Below are positions 18,111 through 28,237 of a DNA stretch of 64,000 bases, piece after piece (positions within the stretch are counted from its first letter, which is position 1; each line of letters begins with the position of its first letter). The notes under the pieces are model-generated. The model was not told the DNA's origin and made no database searches. It was given only the letters and a program-made list of their open reading frames with translations. The translations under genes were made by a program, and so were the position numbers. Source of the DNA: Bacteroidota bacterium (lineage in GTDB: Bacteria > Bacteroidota > Bacteroidia > Flavobacteriales > Flavobacteriaceae); the NCBI GenBank assembly GCA_024279425.1, contig JAJRRO010000122.1, forward strand, positions 1 through 64,000. The letters run 5' to 3'.

Positions 18111-19643
18111 ATGAAAATACCAATACATATACTTTTATTGATTATTGCTTTGACAATTGTCAGTTGCTCCGAAGCGGAAAGCAAACGACCGAACATTGTA
18201 ATCATCTATGCCGATGATATGGGCTATGGAGACCTAAATTATCAGAATAAAAACTCGAAAATTCCAACTCCAAACCTCGATAGACTTGCTTCTGAGGGCA
18301 TGCGTTTTAGTGATGCGCATAGTTCTTCGGGAATTTGCTCCCCCAGCCGATATGCATTGCTTACAGGAACATATCACTGGCGTCGGCAGCATGGTATCGT
18401 GGGAGCTTTTGGTAAACCCTTTTTTAAGGATGCCGATATCACCTTACCCCAGGCACTAAAGACAGCGGGGTACACAACTGCCTGCATCGGAAAATGGCAC
18501 CTGGGCTGGGACTGGGAATTTAAAAATGAACCCTCTGGGGAAGTGATGCAATGGGGGCAACTACGAAAAGTATATCTTCCGGAAGATGTGGATTGGAGTA
18601 AATCGATTGCCGGAGGCCCCTTGGAAAGAGGGTTCGATTACTATTTTGGTGATGGCACCATTAATTTCCCTCCTTATGCATGGGTTGAAAATGACCGGAT
18701 TATTGAAGCGCCTACAAAAGCGATGGATATTGAGAATATTGGTTTTGATACCAAAGAGGGAGCATGGGAATTTCGTCCGGGACCTAAAGTTGAGGGTTGG
18801 AACCCGTACAATGTCCTCCCCACATTGACCGATAAAACGTTGGAATGGGTGAATAAGCAAGACGAAAACCAGCCTTTCTTTCTCTATTTTGCTCTACCAT
18901 CACCCCATGCACCGATTATTCCCAATGATGGGTTTGACGGAAAATCGCAGGCCGGGGCCTACGGTGACTTTGTGTTTCAAACGGATTGGATTGTAGGGCA
19001 GGTTTTAAATGCACTTAAAGAGAAGGGCGTGGAAGATAATACCATTGTCATTTTCAGTTCCGATAATGGACCAGAAGCCTATGCCTGGCAACGGGCCAAA
19101 GACTATGGGCATTTTAGCATGGGAGATTTTCGTGGCCTCAAACGAGATGTATGGGAAGGTGGGCATCATGTACCTTTCATTGTGAAGTGGCCGGGAAAGA
19201 TAGCTGCCGGCGCTGTTTCAGACGAGGTAATTTCCCAGGTTGATATTATGGCTACCTTGGCAAAAGCCTCGGGAATCGAATTAGCTGATAATGCCGCTCC
19301 GGATAGTTATAATTTTCTTCCCCTCTTAAAAGGCAAAAAACACAAATCTCCCTATAGAGAAGCTACCGTGCATAACACATACGCCAATAGATGGGGTATC
19401 AGAAAAGGAGATTGGCTTTATATAGATGGTCCGACGGGAGGACATAGAAAAATCCCTGAATTTTTTAAAAAACTGAAAGGATACGTAGATTTTAATACGA
19501 AAGGACTACTCTTCAATATGAAAGAGGATCCTGAACAACATCTGAACCTTTATGAAAAATATCCGGAGAAAATTAAGGAAATGGATATTGTACTCCAGAA
19601 ATATCGAGAAGGAGGTCGCTCTGTAAAACATATAGAAAAATGA
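18111..19643 (+). CDS. Sulfatase (formylglycine type I) lipoprotein
   Basis: Removes sulfate esters from carbohydrate or aromatic substrates, outside the cytoplasm. The 510-aa protein has a lipoprotein signal (TIVSC, Cys19), metal-binding YADDMGYGD near 33-41 and the sulfatase signature [11 protein letters not shown] with Cys76 as the residue to be converted to formylglycine. GKWHLGW follows. I prefer ATG 18111; a GTG at 18090 adds seven residues that are not part of the signal. The next gene overlaps by 4 bases (ATGA), so the pair is translationally coupled. The S1 subfamily is not determined. Confidence 0.88.
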   Translation: MKIPIHILLLIIALTIVSCSEAESKRPNIVIIYADDMGYGDLNYQNKNSKIPTPNLDRLASEGMRFSDAHSSSGICSPSRYALLTGTYHWRRQHGIVGAFGKPFFKDADITLPQALKTAGYTTACIGKWHLGWDWEFKNEPSGEVMQWGQLRKVYLPEDVDWSKSIAGGPLERGFDYYFGDGTINFPPYAWVENDRIIEAPTKAMDIENIGFDTKEGAWEFRPGPKVEGWNPYNVLPTLTDKTLEWVNKQDENQPFFLYFALPSPHAPIIPNDGFDGKSQAGAYGDFVFQTDWIVGQVLNALKEKGVEDNTIVIFSSDNGPEAYAWQRAKDYGHFSMGDFRGLKRDVWEGGHHVPFIVKWPGKIAAGAVSDEVISQVDIMATLAKASGIELADNAAPDSYNFLPLLKGKKHKSPYREATVHNTYANRWGIRKGDWLYIDGPTGGHRKIPEFFKKLKGYVDFNTKGLLFNMKEDPEQHLNLYEKYPEKIKEMDIVLQKYREGGRSVKHIEK

Positions 19644-21880
19644 AAACACGAATAACAATTATTTCACTGGTACTTTCCTTTATTTTTGGATTGAACACAT
19701 TTGCCCATGATGGCCACAGTGACCCCGTTCTTGCAGAATTGAATGACTACCTTATGGCCATACAACTGATGCGGATCGACGATGCCCGGGCCGCTGACAT
19801 TTTCAAAACCTGGCAAGAACTCAAATTCGAATCCTGGGAAATACGCAGATTAACGGATGACCAAAATTTACTGATCAATTCCAAAGACGTGATGGAGCAG
19901 ATTGGCAAGACCAAGGCTAAGCAAAAGCAGCTCTTACAGGAATGTCGTGCATACTTTGCAGAATTGGTCAAGCAAGGGCCTGCAGTACGTTTTAGCATAG
20001 ACCAATCCATTGTCAGTATTTGGGATGCTCCTCCTATCGCAGTTCAAGTGCAGCATTCCAAAGTCTTGTTGGTGGAACTACAGAACAAAAGAAATTCGAC
20101 TACCAATGTAAGTTTGAAAAGCGATGCGAGTGATGAAATATTATTTTGGAACAAGCAGATTGTATTAGCAGCCAATTCCATTCGATATACCTTTGTGGTA
20201 CTGGTTCCATTGCAAGAAGGACAATTGACAAATACACTTCAAGTCAGTGGCGGACAGGGTGCTACGGCATCAGCGGTCATTGAGCTAAAAGGCATCCAAA
20301 TGCGCGATGCCAGGTACACTTTGCGGCGAGCAAACGATAACATGACCCGTGTAACACTGCCTACGGAGGTTGCCCCAGCTCCAAAAGAAGGTTCGACCTT
20401 TACGAAGGCCATTGATTTTTCCGTTATCGATAAAGAAACCGGAAAGCCTTTGGCAGTTCAGGTTGAGGTTAGTGATACCCAAGGCCATAGGTATTGGGCC
20501 CCGATCAAAGGGGCATCCTATGCCGTTGATCGGGATAGAAAAGTGGGCTGGCAAACGACCCTTTGGGACAATCAGCCGGGCCCTTTTTTCTATTTGGGCG
20601 GCGAAGGAAGATTAGGGGTCGATCCCAAAGGGAAAACGGCCAAGATTTATCACGGATTTGAATACAGGCCCGTGGAATTGAAAATTCCCGATGATGGAAA
20701 AGTACATATCGCTATGGAGCGGTGGATCAATATGCCAAAATTGGGTTGGTATTCCGGACAAACGCACATACATACCACAGATTTGGGAAGTCCGGTGCAA
20801 TTCAGTGCGTATTGGCCCTTGGTTTCCCAAGCGGAGGATTTGCATGCTTCCTACATTCTAACCCTTAAGGGCGAATGGGATACCCATGCCATCTATGCCG
20901 ATGAATTTCCAATGGGCCTAAGGAAGGCCTTTAGCACTTCGGATCATCATATAGCCTATGGGGAGGAGTTTCGAAACAATCCCTATGGGCATTTGGCCTT
21001 TCTTGGCCTTAGCTCTCTGATCCAGCCCATTAGCACAGGGGCATTGGGCGAATTGGGAGGGCCGGACTACCCATCCAACGCTGCTATTTTGGACGAAGCC
21101 TTGGCCCAGGGTGCGAATACCATTGCCGCGCATTTCGGTAATTTCAGGGCGGCTAAGGTAGAACAGATCAAAGTGGGTTGGCCTTCTACCGGATTTGAAA
21201 TGCCCGTTGATATGGCCTTGGGCAAGATTCAATTGGCCGAAATTGAAGGTAATGGTGGACAGACCGATGTATGGTACGATCTTCTCAATTGCGGGTTTAA
21301 AATACCGGCCACAGCAGGCCCCGACTGGTTTATCAAAAATACGCCACGGGTATATGTAAATTTGGGTGATGCCCCGTTTACCTTGGATAACTGGAGAAAT
21401 GGGTTAAAACAGGGCAATAGTTTTATCACCCGCGGTCCTATGTTATTTTTTAACGTGAACGGAGAACAACCCGGAAGTACCTTGGAGGTAAAAAAAGGAC
21501 AGATAGATGTTCAAGTAGCGGCCAAGGCCCTCACCCCAGATGGCCCAATTCCGGTGGAAGTCGTTTACAATGGGGAGGTCATCTTAAAAACTTCGGAAAC
21601 TTCTTTTCAAGTTACTGTGGAGGATTCAGGATGGTTAGCGGTACGCTGCGAAGGTGCACACTCTAATCCGGTATACATCAATGTTGAAGGTAGACCTGCG
21701 GGACAGGCCGAACCTGCCCAAAAGTTTATCACGATTATTGATCGCTTGTCTGATTGGGTTCAAAAGAAAGGACTTTTCGATACTAAAACTCAAAAAGAAG
21801 AAGTACTTAAAGTGATTGGCGAAGGACGGACCGTTTATGAGCAAATCATTGCAAAGGCCAAGGAGTTAGGAAGGGAGTAG
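19640..21880 (+). CDS. CehA/McbA-family exported metallohydrolase
   Basis: A 746-aa exported protein (signal peptide ending near [10 protein letters not shown]). The first 370 residues are helical then beta-rich. The C-terminal part holds the PHP-like metal centre of the CehA/McbA family: [12 protein letters not shown] near residue 372, [12 protein letters not shown] near 433 and TIAAHFGNF near 495, each supplying His or Asp ligands. Known relatives hydrolyse esters or carbamates. Its start overlaps the sulfatase stop, so the two likely act on the same sulfated or esterified substrate. Confidence 0.8.
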   Translation: MKTRITIISLVLSFIFGLNTFAHDGHSDPVLAELNDYLMAIQLMRIDDARAADIFKTWQELKFESWEIRRLTDDQNLLINSKDVMEQIGKTKAKQKQLLQECRAYFAELVKQGPAVRFSIDQSIVSIWDAPPIAVQVQHSKVLLVELQNKRNSTTNVSLKSDASDEILFWNKQIVLAANSIRYTFVVLVPLQEGQLTNTLQVSGGQGATASAVIELKGIQMRDARYTLRRANDNMTRVTLPTEVAPAPKEGSTFTKAIDFSVIDKETGKPLAVQVEVSDTQGHRYWAPIKGASYAVDRDRKVGWQTTLWDNQPGPFFYLGGEGRLGVDPKGKTAKIYHGFEYRPVELKIPDDGKVHIAMERWINMPKLGWYSGQTHIHTTDLGSPVQFSAYWPLVSQAEDLHASYILTLKGEWDTHAIYADEFPMGLRKAFSTSDHHIAYGEEFRNNPYGHLAFLGLSSLIQPISTGALGELGGPDYPSNAAILDEALAQGANTIAAHFGNFRAAKVEQIKVGWPSTGFEMPVDMALGKIQLAEIEGNGGQTDVWYDLLNCGFKIPATAGPDWFIKNTPRVYVNLGDAPFTLDNWRNGLKQGNSFITRGPMLFFNVNGEQPGSTLEVKKGQIDVQVAAKALTPDGPIPVEVVYNGEVILKTSETSFQVTVEDSGWLAVRCEGAHSNPVYINVEGRPAGQAEPAQKFITIIDRLSDWVQKKGLFDTKTQKEEVLKVIGEGRTVYEQIIAKAKELGRE

Positions 21881-21922
21881 CAAGTTAGTACACCCGAAAA
21901 TGATTAAAAAAAATTGATGTCC

Positions 21923-21962
21923 AACGTCATTACGAATCCCGGGCATTCGGGATGAAGCAATC
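21923..21962 (+). repeat. GTCATTACGAATCCC-type dispersed repeat
   Basis: AACGTCATTACGAATCCC followed by a self-complementary CCCGGGCATTCGGG and GATGAAGCAATC. Related to the tract at 17459-17488, which supplies the stop codon of the short dnaE, and to 30646-30732. Lies in the 378-base gap between the CehA-like and YitT genes. Confidence 0.6.
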
Positions 21963-22066
21963 TGTTTTATTATTGTAAGTAGTGCCGACTGGTGAGGCAC
22001 TGCAATTTATACTCCCAATTTCGCGAAATTGACAAGATACGGCCGACATGCAGCCTTCTTGACAAC

Positions 22067-22117
22067 CTATCATTGGGAATCGACAACCCCATATAAAGAC
22101 AGTTTCCCCAATGATAG
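22067..22117 (+). repeat. Hairpin with perfect 11-bp arms
   Basis: CTATCATTGGG (22067-22077) pairs exactly with CCCAATGATAG (22107-22117) and the stem continues inward with one bulge. No T-run follows, so it is a repeat or processing hairpin rather than a clear terminator. The remaining bases to 22258 show no gene. Confidence 0.5.
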
Positions 22118-22258
22118 TTAATTCGATTTCACTATATTTCCGTAGAAATCACAGCACGGAACCCGTCCCGAAGTAGTGAGGGGTTTAGCGCTGTAGTTGT
22201 GTGACATTGTAAAAAAACACTAAAAAAGAAAAGATCAATAGTAATAACAAAAAATGAA

Positions 22259-23230
22259 ATGAAATCATTTTTTCAACAAATAATTATTGCGATGGTAAAA
22301 CATCGGCTTAAAAAAAAGAACAAGCAGATTGATGATGAAAAATTATCGAATGAAGTTCAAATTTTTAAAGTTAATATCACTCATATTGCCCAAGACATTG
22401 TTTTTATCTTAATAGGTATTGCTTCTGCCGGTTTTGGACTCAAAGGATTTTTATTACCTAATTCATTTATTGATGGTGGTGCTATGGGTATTTCATTGTT
22501 AATATCTGAAACCACCAGTGTGTCGTTATCCATACTTATTGTTGTTATCAATTTTCCATTTATAATTCTTGGATTTTCGCAAATTGGGAAACAATTTGCT
22601 TTCAAGAGTCTTTTAGCAATTATTGCACTTGCCTTAATTGTTCACTTTATACCTTATCCCTTAATAACATCTGACAAATTACTTATAGCTGTTTTTGGAG
22701 GGTTTTTCTTAGGGGTAGGAATAGGAATGGCAATTCGTGGAGGTGCTGTTATAGATGGAACTGAGGTCTTGGCAATTTATTTGAGTAGAAAAACAGGACT
22801 AACGATTGGAGACGTGATATTAATTTTTAACATTATAATATTCTCATTCGGTGCTTACATTTTGTCCGTAGAAATTGCTTTATACGCAATACTAACATAT
22901 ATAGCTGCTACAAAAACTGTAGATTTTATAATTGAAGGCGTTGAAGAATACACAGGTATAACGATCATATCAGATAAAAGTGAAAAAATAAGGATAATGA
23001 TTACTGAAAAGTTGGGAAGAGGAGTTACCATTTATGACGGTAAGGGTGGGTATGGAACAAAGGGCCATAATTTAAAAAAATTCGACATTCTTTATACTGT
23101 TATAACTAGACTTGAAATTGCAAGACTGCGCACAGAGATTGATAAAATTGACACTGATTCATTTATAATAATGCATAGTGTAAAGGATACAAAAGGGGGA
23201 ATGATAAAGAAACGACCATTAGAAAAATAA
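22259..23230 (+). CDS. YitT-family membrane protein (DUF161 + DUF2179)
   Basis: A 323-aa protein: a charged N-terminus, then about five membrane helices (DIVFILIGIASAGFGLKGFLLPNSFIDGG is the family's opening signature in long form), and a cytoplasmic C-terminal DUF2179 domain (GVEEYTGITIISDKSEKI, GRGVTIYDGKGGYG). YitT proteins are widespread and their role is unsettled. Codon use is markedly more AT-rich than neighbours, as is the flanking DNA, which may point to recent acquisition or simply a different expression class. Confidence 0.88.
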   Translation: MKSFFQQIIIAMVKHRLKKKNKQIDDEKLSNEVQIFKVNITHIAQDIVFILIGIASAGFGLKGFLLPNSFIDGGAMGISLLISETTSVSLSILIVVINFPFIILGFSQIGKQFAFKSLLAIIALALIVHFIPYPLITSDKLLIAVFGGFFLGVGIGMAIRGGAVIDGTEVLAIYLSRKTGLTIGDVILIFNIIIFSFGAYILSVEIALYAILTYIAATKTVDFIIEGVEEYTGITIISDKSEKIRIMITEKLGRGVTIYDGKGGYGTKGHNLKKFDILYTVITRLEIARLRTEIDKIDTDSFIIMHSVKDTKGGMIKKRPLEK

Positions 23231-23380
23231 ATCAGCGGCACACAACAATGGCTCCTATAAAAAATCCTAGTCCAGTTCTCCTTTATAGCAAAGAAGAAAA
23301 TAACAAGTTACAATAAGGTATACGTGGTATTGAAATGACCATTTATGTGTAGTTTGGCAATATATAGAATTAATATTTCC

Positions 23381-24628
23381 ATGAAATACGCGCTTATTTT
23401 TGTCTTGTTTTTTTCCTTCCTTCCTAAGGGACAGGCCCAAAACACCTTTTGGAAAAGACATGTGATAGATGCTTCCTTTAGCGGTGCAGACGGGGTACGG
23501 CTAGCCGATGTAAATAACGATAATTTAATGGACATTGCCACAGGCTGGGAAGAAGCGGGCTTTACCAAGGTATATCTCCACCCGGGATACGAGCAGGTAC
23601 GGCAAAAATGGCCCTCCGTTATTGTTGGCAGAACCCCTTCTGTAGAGGATGCCGTTTTTATGGATATAGATGGCCAAGGGGGCATCGATGTCATCAGTAG
23701 TACAGAAGGGAAAGATAGAAAAGTATATATCCATTGGGCACCTGCCCATCCCGATGACTATTTGGATCAAAACCAATGGACCATGGAGGCACTTCCGGCC
23801 TCTGACAGTCTAAAACAGTGGATGTTCGCCAATCCCGCCCAAATTGATGGAACCAACGGCCTTGATATTGTCGTGGGCACAAAAGGGTACGATGCCCAAA
23901 TAGGATGGTTTAAAGCACCCAAAGACCCTAAAAATCTTGCCAGCTGGACTTGGAATCCCATAAGTCCGGCCACCTGGGTCATGTCTATATTTATCAGAGA
24001 TATGGATCAAGACGGGGACCTTGATATTGTTGTTTCAGACCGTAAACGGGGCAAGACCAACGGGGTACGATGGTTGGAAAATCCGGGGAGTATAAAGAAA
24101 CAAAAACAGGAATGGGAAAACCATTTTATGGGAGGTAGGGGTTTACAGGTGATGTTTATGGATATGGCCGATTTGGATGGTGATGGACTTGAGGATGCTA
24201 TAGTTACGGAATATACCAACCAACAAATTGTGTATATGCGAAGGTTGGATAATAGTGGTCTTAAATGGCAGCCTTATACCATCAATATTCCTGAAATCAC
24301 GGGTAGGGCCAAGGCCGTCAAGGTGGGTGATATAAACGGGGATGGAAGGTTGGACCTGGTGCACAGTACCAATACCTTAGGGGATACTGACAAAGCGGGA
24401 TTAATTTGGTTGTCGTATACAAATGAACCAACAGAACAAGTGTGGGAATCGCACCCATTAAGCGGCCCTGAAGGATTTAAATTTGATCGAATCGAACTGC
24501 TGGATTTGGATGGGGATGGCGATTTGGATGTACTTACCTGTGAAGAAAATTACGGAACCGATAGCCGAGGCCTTGGGGTGATATGGTATGAAAACCCATT
24601 GGGTGACAAAGCAACGAACAAGAGGTAA
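23381..24628 (+). CDS. Secreted FG-GAP/VCBS-repeat protein
   Basis: About 415 aa with a signal peptide (MKYALIFVLFFSFLPKGQAQ, start at ATG 23381). The mature protein is a seven-bladed-type beta-propeller whose blades carry calcium-binding loops of D-x-D-x-D-G form: DVNNDNLMD, DIDGQGGID, DMDQDGDLD, DLDGDGLED, DINGDGRLD and DLDGDGDLD. Such exported proteins usually bind carbohydrate or protein partners; no catalytic site is evident. An in-frame ATG at 23345 precedes the signal and is not preferred. Confidence 0.82.
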   Translation: MKYALIFVLFFSFLPKGQAQNTFWKRHVIDASFSGADGVRLADVNNDNLMDIATGWEEAGFTKVYLHPGYEQVRQKWPSVIVGRTPSVEDAVFMDIDGQGGIDVISSTEGKDRKVYIHWAPAHPDDYLDQNQWTMEALPASDSLKQWMFANPAQIDGTNGLDIVVGTKGYDAQIGWFKAPKDPKNLASWTWNPISPATWVMSIFIRDMDQDGDLDIVVSDRKRGKTNGVRWLENPGSIKKQKQEWENHFMGGRGLQVMFMDMADLDGDGLEDAIVTEYTNQQIVYMRRLDNSGLKWQPYTINIPEITGRAKAVKVGDINGDGRLDLVHSTNTLGDTDKAGLIWLSYTNEPTEQVWESHPLSGPEGFKFDRIELLDLDGDGDLDVLTCEENYGTDSRGLGVIWYENPLGDKATNKR

Positions 24629-24677
24629 ATGTGTAGCCTTCCCTAAAAAAGAAGAGGATAGCAATACTATATATAAC

Positions 24678-25964
24678 CTATAGCGTTTTTAACCCTTCTT
24701 CGATAATCGCCAATCCTTTTTCCAAGGTTTTATCGTCAACCGTAAAGGGAACCAATACCCGTACCACATTGGAATACGTCCCTGCGGTAATCATAGAAAG
24801 TTTATGTTTACGACAATACTGTGCAAGTTTTGCAGTCAATTCAGTAGCAGGAATTTTACTTTCCCTGTCTTCAATCAGTTCAAAGGCCAACATGGCCCCA
24901 ATACCTCGTACGTCACCAATATAAGGGGATTGTGCTTCCATTTTTTTAAAAGCGGTATATATTTTTTCGCCTATCCTTTTTCCTTGGGCCAAGAGCCCAT
25001 TTTCCAAAATATCGATGGTGGCCAATGCTGCGGCGCAAGCAAGGGGATTGCCCCCATAAGTTCCACCGAGCGCACCTACTTGGGAAGCATCCATAATGGC
25101 AGACCGTCCCGTTATGGCGCTTATGGGCATTCCCGATGCCATGGATTTGGCCATGATCATAATATCATAATCAATGCTAAGGCTATCCGCAGCAAACATC
25201 TCTCCGGTGCGACCGAATCCGCATTGAACTTCGTCTATAATGGTAAGAATGCCGTAGGACTTTGTCAATGCCCGGAGTTCGCTGTAAAAAGCCGCATCAG
25301 CATGGATGAATCCACCTTCCCCTTGTATGGGCTCATAAATTATGGCAGCAATAGATTCAGGATCAACGGTATCTTTAAAACATTTTCGTAGCGCCTCAAG
25401 CGATATGACATTGGCTCTCGCCTGATCACCATTACTTAATCGATAGGCATTGGGAAAAGGAATACGATAAATGTCGTTCAGCAGTGGTCCAAACCCCTTT
25501 TTATAGGGATCAACTTTCGACGTTAAGCTCATACCCATATGAGTACGGCCATGAAAGGCATTGTCAAAACAAAGAATTCCAGGTCTGCTGGTATAGCGCC
25601 TTGCAATTTTGATGGCGTTCTCCACCGCTTCAGAACCCGAATTTGCCAGCATGGTCTTCTTTGTAAAGGTTCCTGGCGTTATTTGGTTGAGTTTGTCCGC
25701 AAGCTTTATATAGCCTTCATACATGGAGACATGAAAGCATGAATGGATCAATTTATCCGCTTGGTCTTTGATCGCACTCACTACCTCTGCATGACAATGA
25801 CCGACATTTAGAGCACCGATGCCACCGGCAAAGTCTATCCATTCGCTACCATCCATATCCTTTATCAACGCCCCTTTGGCAGACTCAACCATAGAGTCAC
25901 TTAGGTTAAAGACCCCCTGTGGAATGGCCTCTTTTCGTAAGGCAAGCAGTTCTTTTTTGTTCAT
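24678..25964 (-). CDS. gabT: 4-aminobutyrate aminotransferase
   Basis: Class-III PLP aminotransferase of 428 aa that moves the amino group of 4-aminobutyrate to 2-oxoglutarate, giving succinate semialdehyde. The sequence shows SGSEAVENAIKIAR (PLP phosphate), FHGRTHMGMS, EPIQGEGGF, IIDEVQCGFGRTG and the Schiff-base lysine in MIMAKSMASGMPISA near residue 268. The start is 10 bases downstream of the stop of a decayed amino acid permease tail, suggesting a former permease-gabT operon. No succinate semialdehyde dehydrogenase is in the window. Confidence 0.9.
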   Translation of the reverse strand: MNKKELLALRKEAIPQGVFNLSDSMVESAKGALIKDMDGSEWIDFAGGIGALNVGHCHAEVVSAIKDQADKLIHSCFHVSMYEGYIKLADKLNQITPGTFTKKTMLANSGSEAVENAIKIARRYTSRPGILCFDNAFHGRTHMGMSLTSKVDPYKKGFGPLLNDIYRIPFPNAYRLSNGDQARANVISLEALRKCFKDTVDPESIAAIIYEPIQGEGGFIHADAAFYSELRALTKSYGILTIIDEVQCGFGRTGEMFAADSLSIDYDIMIMAKSMASGMPISAITGRSAIMDASQVGALGGTYGGNPLACAAALATIDILENGLLAQGKRIGEKIYTAFKKMEAQSPYIGDVRGIGAMLAFELIEDRESKIPATELTAKLAQYCRKHKLSMITAGTYSNVVRVLVPFTVDDKTLEKGLAIIEEGLKTL

Positions 25965-25973
25965 GACTATAAA

Positions 25974-26165
25974 TTAATTTGATATATGTTCGTCCATATT
26001 GTCTTTTATGCTATTTCTACCATACCGTCGAGTGGACCAGAAATAGAATACCAGGCCTATTAGGAGCCAACACCCAATAATAAACCACTCAACCCGAAAA
26101 GTTACCAGGCAGGTACAGGTAAATTAAACCTGAACTAAATGAATAAGGCTCTAATATGAACAGGA
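25974..26165 (-). pseudogene. Relic of an APC-family amino acid permease (C-terminal end)
   Basis: Two adjacent minus-strand frames read as one membrane-protein tail. One gives LFILEPYSFSSGLIYLYLPG and stops; the other gives VEWFIIGCWLLIGLVFYFWS, then TRRYGRNSIKDNMDEHISN and a stop at 25974-25976. The second is typical of the last helix and charged tail of APC permeases. The two are in different frames and nothing permease-like remains upstream (26166-26202 leads straight into another gene), so this is a truncated, frameshifted remnant. By position it was probably the GABA or amino-acid importer paired with gabT. Confidence 0.7.
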
Positions 26166-26202
26166 TATGATTTCTATATTTTTGTAAGTGTTAAATAATA
26201 GC

Positions 26203-26910
26203 TTATTCTGTTTTGGGCTTGGTAGGTTCTTCCTCAGCTGTATACCCGTACAAATTTTGCTTCTCTTCAAGGTCAATGGCATGATACATGGAGGCAAAAG
26301 CCGTGGAAATCCAAATGATGGCAAATACAATACCTACAATAAAACAGAGGAGACCCCCAATGACGATGGGAACGGCCAGCAATGCCATTCCAAAAATCTG
26401 CCACCCATGGCCTTTGGTCATTTCCCAGCTTTTTTCAACGGCGGCAACGGGTTCCATATTCTTGTCCATGACCAAATACGAAACAAATACCAATCTACAG
26501 GCCAAAATAATTCCCGGAATGATTAGAAAAAGAAATCCGAATCCGATAATGGCGAAGGTTAGTAAATTGGCCAATATAATATTGACATAGTTCTTTTTAA
26601 AACCATTGAACATCTCACTGATTTCAATTTTTTCATTGCGCATGGCTCGTAGGACCATTAAATCTCCCCCATATTTGATTACTGAAAAAAAGAGCAGCCA
26701 ATAGGCGGTGGCCAATATTTGCAAGATGATCATACCGGGTGAGCCAAACGTCTCGGAATCCCGAACAATGGAAGCCGGGGATTCAGCAATTCCAACAATG
26801 ACCAGTACCAGAAACAGGTATAAAAATTGTTTCCACATCTGTTGCCATCCATAACCATAGCTTCCTGATATGGTTGCTTTGGGTCTTCTTTCTTCTTTTA
26901 CGATTTCCAT
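26203..26910 (-). CDS. Multi-pass membrane protein, DUF975 / GDPD-membrane-domain-like
   Basis: A 235-aa protein with about five to six membrane helices, including GYGWQQMWKQFLYLFLVLVI, NIILANLLTFAIIGFGFLFL and a proline-glycine kinked LIIPGIILACRLVFVSYLV. The segment ending in EKSWEMTKGHGWQIFG resembles the internal repeat of DUF975 and glycerophosphodiester phosphodiesterase membrane domains. The C-terminus is acidic. It is divergent from a membrane-bound LuxR-type regulator with a palindromic site between them, so it may be that regulator's target. Confidence 0.65.
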   Translation of the reverse strand: MEIVKEERRPKATISGSYGYGWQQMWKQFLYLFLVLVIVGIAESPASIVRDSETFGSPGMIILQILATAYWLLFFSVIKYGGDLMVLRAMRNEKIEISEMFNGFKKNYVNIILANLLTFAIIGFGFLFLIIPGIILACRLVFVSYLVMDKNMEPVAAVEKSWEMTKGHGWQIFGMALLAVPIVIGGLLCFIVGIVFAIIWISTAFASMYHAIDLEEKQNLYGYTAEEEPTKPKTE

Positions 26911-26971
26911 GTGTTTTTATTTAAATCCATATAAATGTAAAGAGGTCATATTTAAATACCTTCCAACTTTA

Positions 26972-27003
26972 GTAGTGATTTTAAAATCACTACCAAGGTA
27001 GTG
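26972..27003. promoter_or_regulatory. Operator candidate: overlapping palindromes with half-site GTAGTG
   Basis: A perfect 22-bp palindrome (26972-26993; half GTAGTGATTTT) is followed by a second inverted pair CACTACC-AA-GGTAGTG (26988-27003) that shares its right half. Three alternating copies of GTAGTG thus lie between the divergent starts at 26910 and 27053. The arrangement suits cooperative binding of a dimeric regulator such as the adjacent LuxR-type protein. Confidence 0.6.
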
Positions 27004-27052
27004 GTTGGGATCCATCTCATTTTCATACTTTTAAACTATAACATTACAATAC

Positions 27053-28000
27053 TTGCTCAGTTTAGCCTTCATAGTCGTTTTCATTTTTTGCGCTGCCATA
27101 GCGGTCGCGAGCTTATTGGTCGGACACCAATTCATTACCACCTACAATACCGAATTTCATAGAAATTATTTTTATTACCTAGTGACCTTTTTTTCGTTTG
27201 CCTTTTATGGCATTTGGGCACCGATCATTACGCGAGCGCTACTTGCCCCCATAGAAAATACGGATAACGTCATTGAGGCAGTCGCAAATTTTTTGCCGGT
27301 TCTTGGCGTTCCATTTTTGATCATTTCTTGGATCATGTTGGTGAAAATGGGATTTTCACTGGTTGGGGTATCATCAAAAAATAGGGTATTTTACATGCAC
27401 CTTGTTTTTTTGGTGCTGGTCATGGCCGCTATTTTAGGGGTATACTTTTTTGCAGACTTAAAGGATTGGTTTTTTGGGGAGCAATTCGCTTATGTTGAAA
27501 TGGGAATATTCATGGGGTTGGAACTGGGGTATATGCTCTTATTTGTAGGCGTTGTTTGGTACTATTCCAAAAAACAAAAACAAAGAAATAAAAAAATCAT
27601 AAGACCTTTTGTACAGTTGATGCTATTGGCACTTTTGGTGCGCATTACGGTATTGCCTTTCGCCTTTAGTGGCCCATGGATTCTTGCACTGTTGATATTG
27701 CTTTATTTTCTCTCTAATTTTCTCCCCCTGTTTTATTTGAAACTCAATTCACATACGGTTTTTGCACCCCTGTACGCCGAGCATCCAAATGAGGCAAAAA
27801 AGAAATTTATCTATCGTAAATACCTAATCTCCAAACGTGAAAAGGAAGTCGTGGAACAGATTTGCCTAGGAAAGACCAACCAACAAATTGCGGATGAACT
27901 ATTCATTAGTCTGCAGACGGTTAAGGACCATACGCATCGAATATATACCAAAATCGGCATTAACAGTCGTATGAAGTTGGTACAGATGGTGAATGGGTAG
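27053..28000 (+). CDS. Membrane-anchored LuxR-family transcriptional regulator
   Basis: An N-terminal half of six to seven membrane helices (LAFIVVFIFCAAIAVASLLV onwards) and a C-terminal helix-turn-helix of the LuxR/GerE type: ISKREKEVVEQICLGKTNQQ followed by IADELFISLQTVKDHTHRIY. The protein of 315 aa would therefore sense in the membrane and bind DNA. There is no ATG between the upstream in-frame stop (27032) and the first helix, so a TTG start at 27053 is assumed. Likely controls itself or the divergent membrane gene through the GTAGTG palindromes. Confidence 0.75.
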   Translation: MLSLAFIVVFIFCAAIAVASLLVGHQFITTYNTEFHRNYFYYLVTFFSFAFYGIWAPIITRALLAPIENTDNVIEAVANFLPVLGVPFLIISWIMLVKMGFSLVGVSSKNRVFYMHLVFLVLVMAAILGVYFFADLKDWFFGEQFAYVEMGIFMGLELGYMLLFVGVVWYYSKKQKQRNKKIIRPFVQLMLLALLVRITVLPFAFSGPWILALLILLYFLSNFLPLFYLKLNSHTVFAPLYAEHPNEAKKKFIYRKYLISKREKEVVEQICLGKTNQQIADELFISLQTVKDHTHRIYTKIGINSRMKLVQMVNG

Positions 28001-28015
28001 AGCACCTTTCATTCG

Positions 28016-28041
28016 GTCATTCCGTACTTGATACGGAATCC
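28016..28041 (+). repeat. GTCATTCC…GGAATCC dispersed hairpin repeat
   Basis: Stem arms ATTCCGTA and TACGGAAT close this short element, which starts 15 bases after the LuxR-type gene. Same family as 17855-17880. Confidence 0.55.
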
Positions 28042-28237
28042 ATAGAAATAAATAGGTTTCCTTCCGCACCAAAATCAATTCCAGTTTCCTCCAATAGTCA
28101 TTGTTTTATTTTACTGCCCATGATATTATAACTATCTTAATAAACTGTTTTGGATATCTCCCAATCAGGCATGAAAATGGGTGTCAGGATATGGTAAATA
28201 TTACATTGAATAATTAGGCATAAAATCAAAAATAGGA

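Noticed and set aside
18111-24628. Canonical polysaccharide utilization locus
   Set aside because: No SusC/SusD pair, no hybrid two-component or ECF/anti-sigma regulator is found with the sulfatases or hydrolases.
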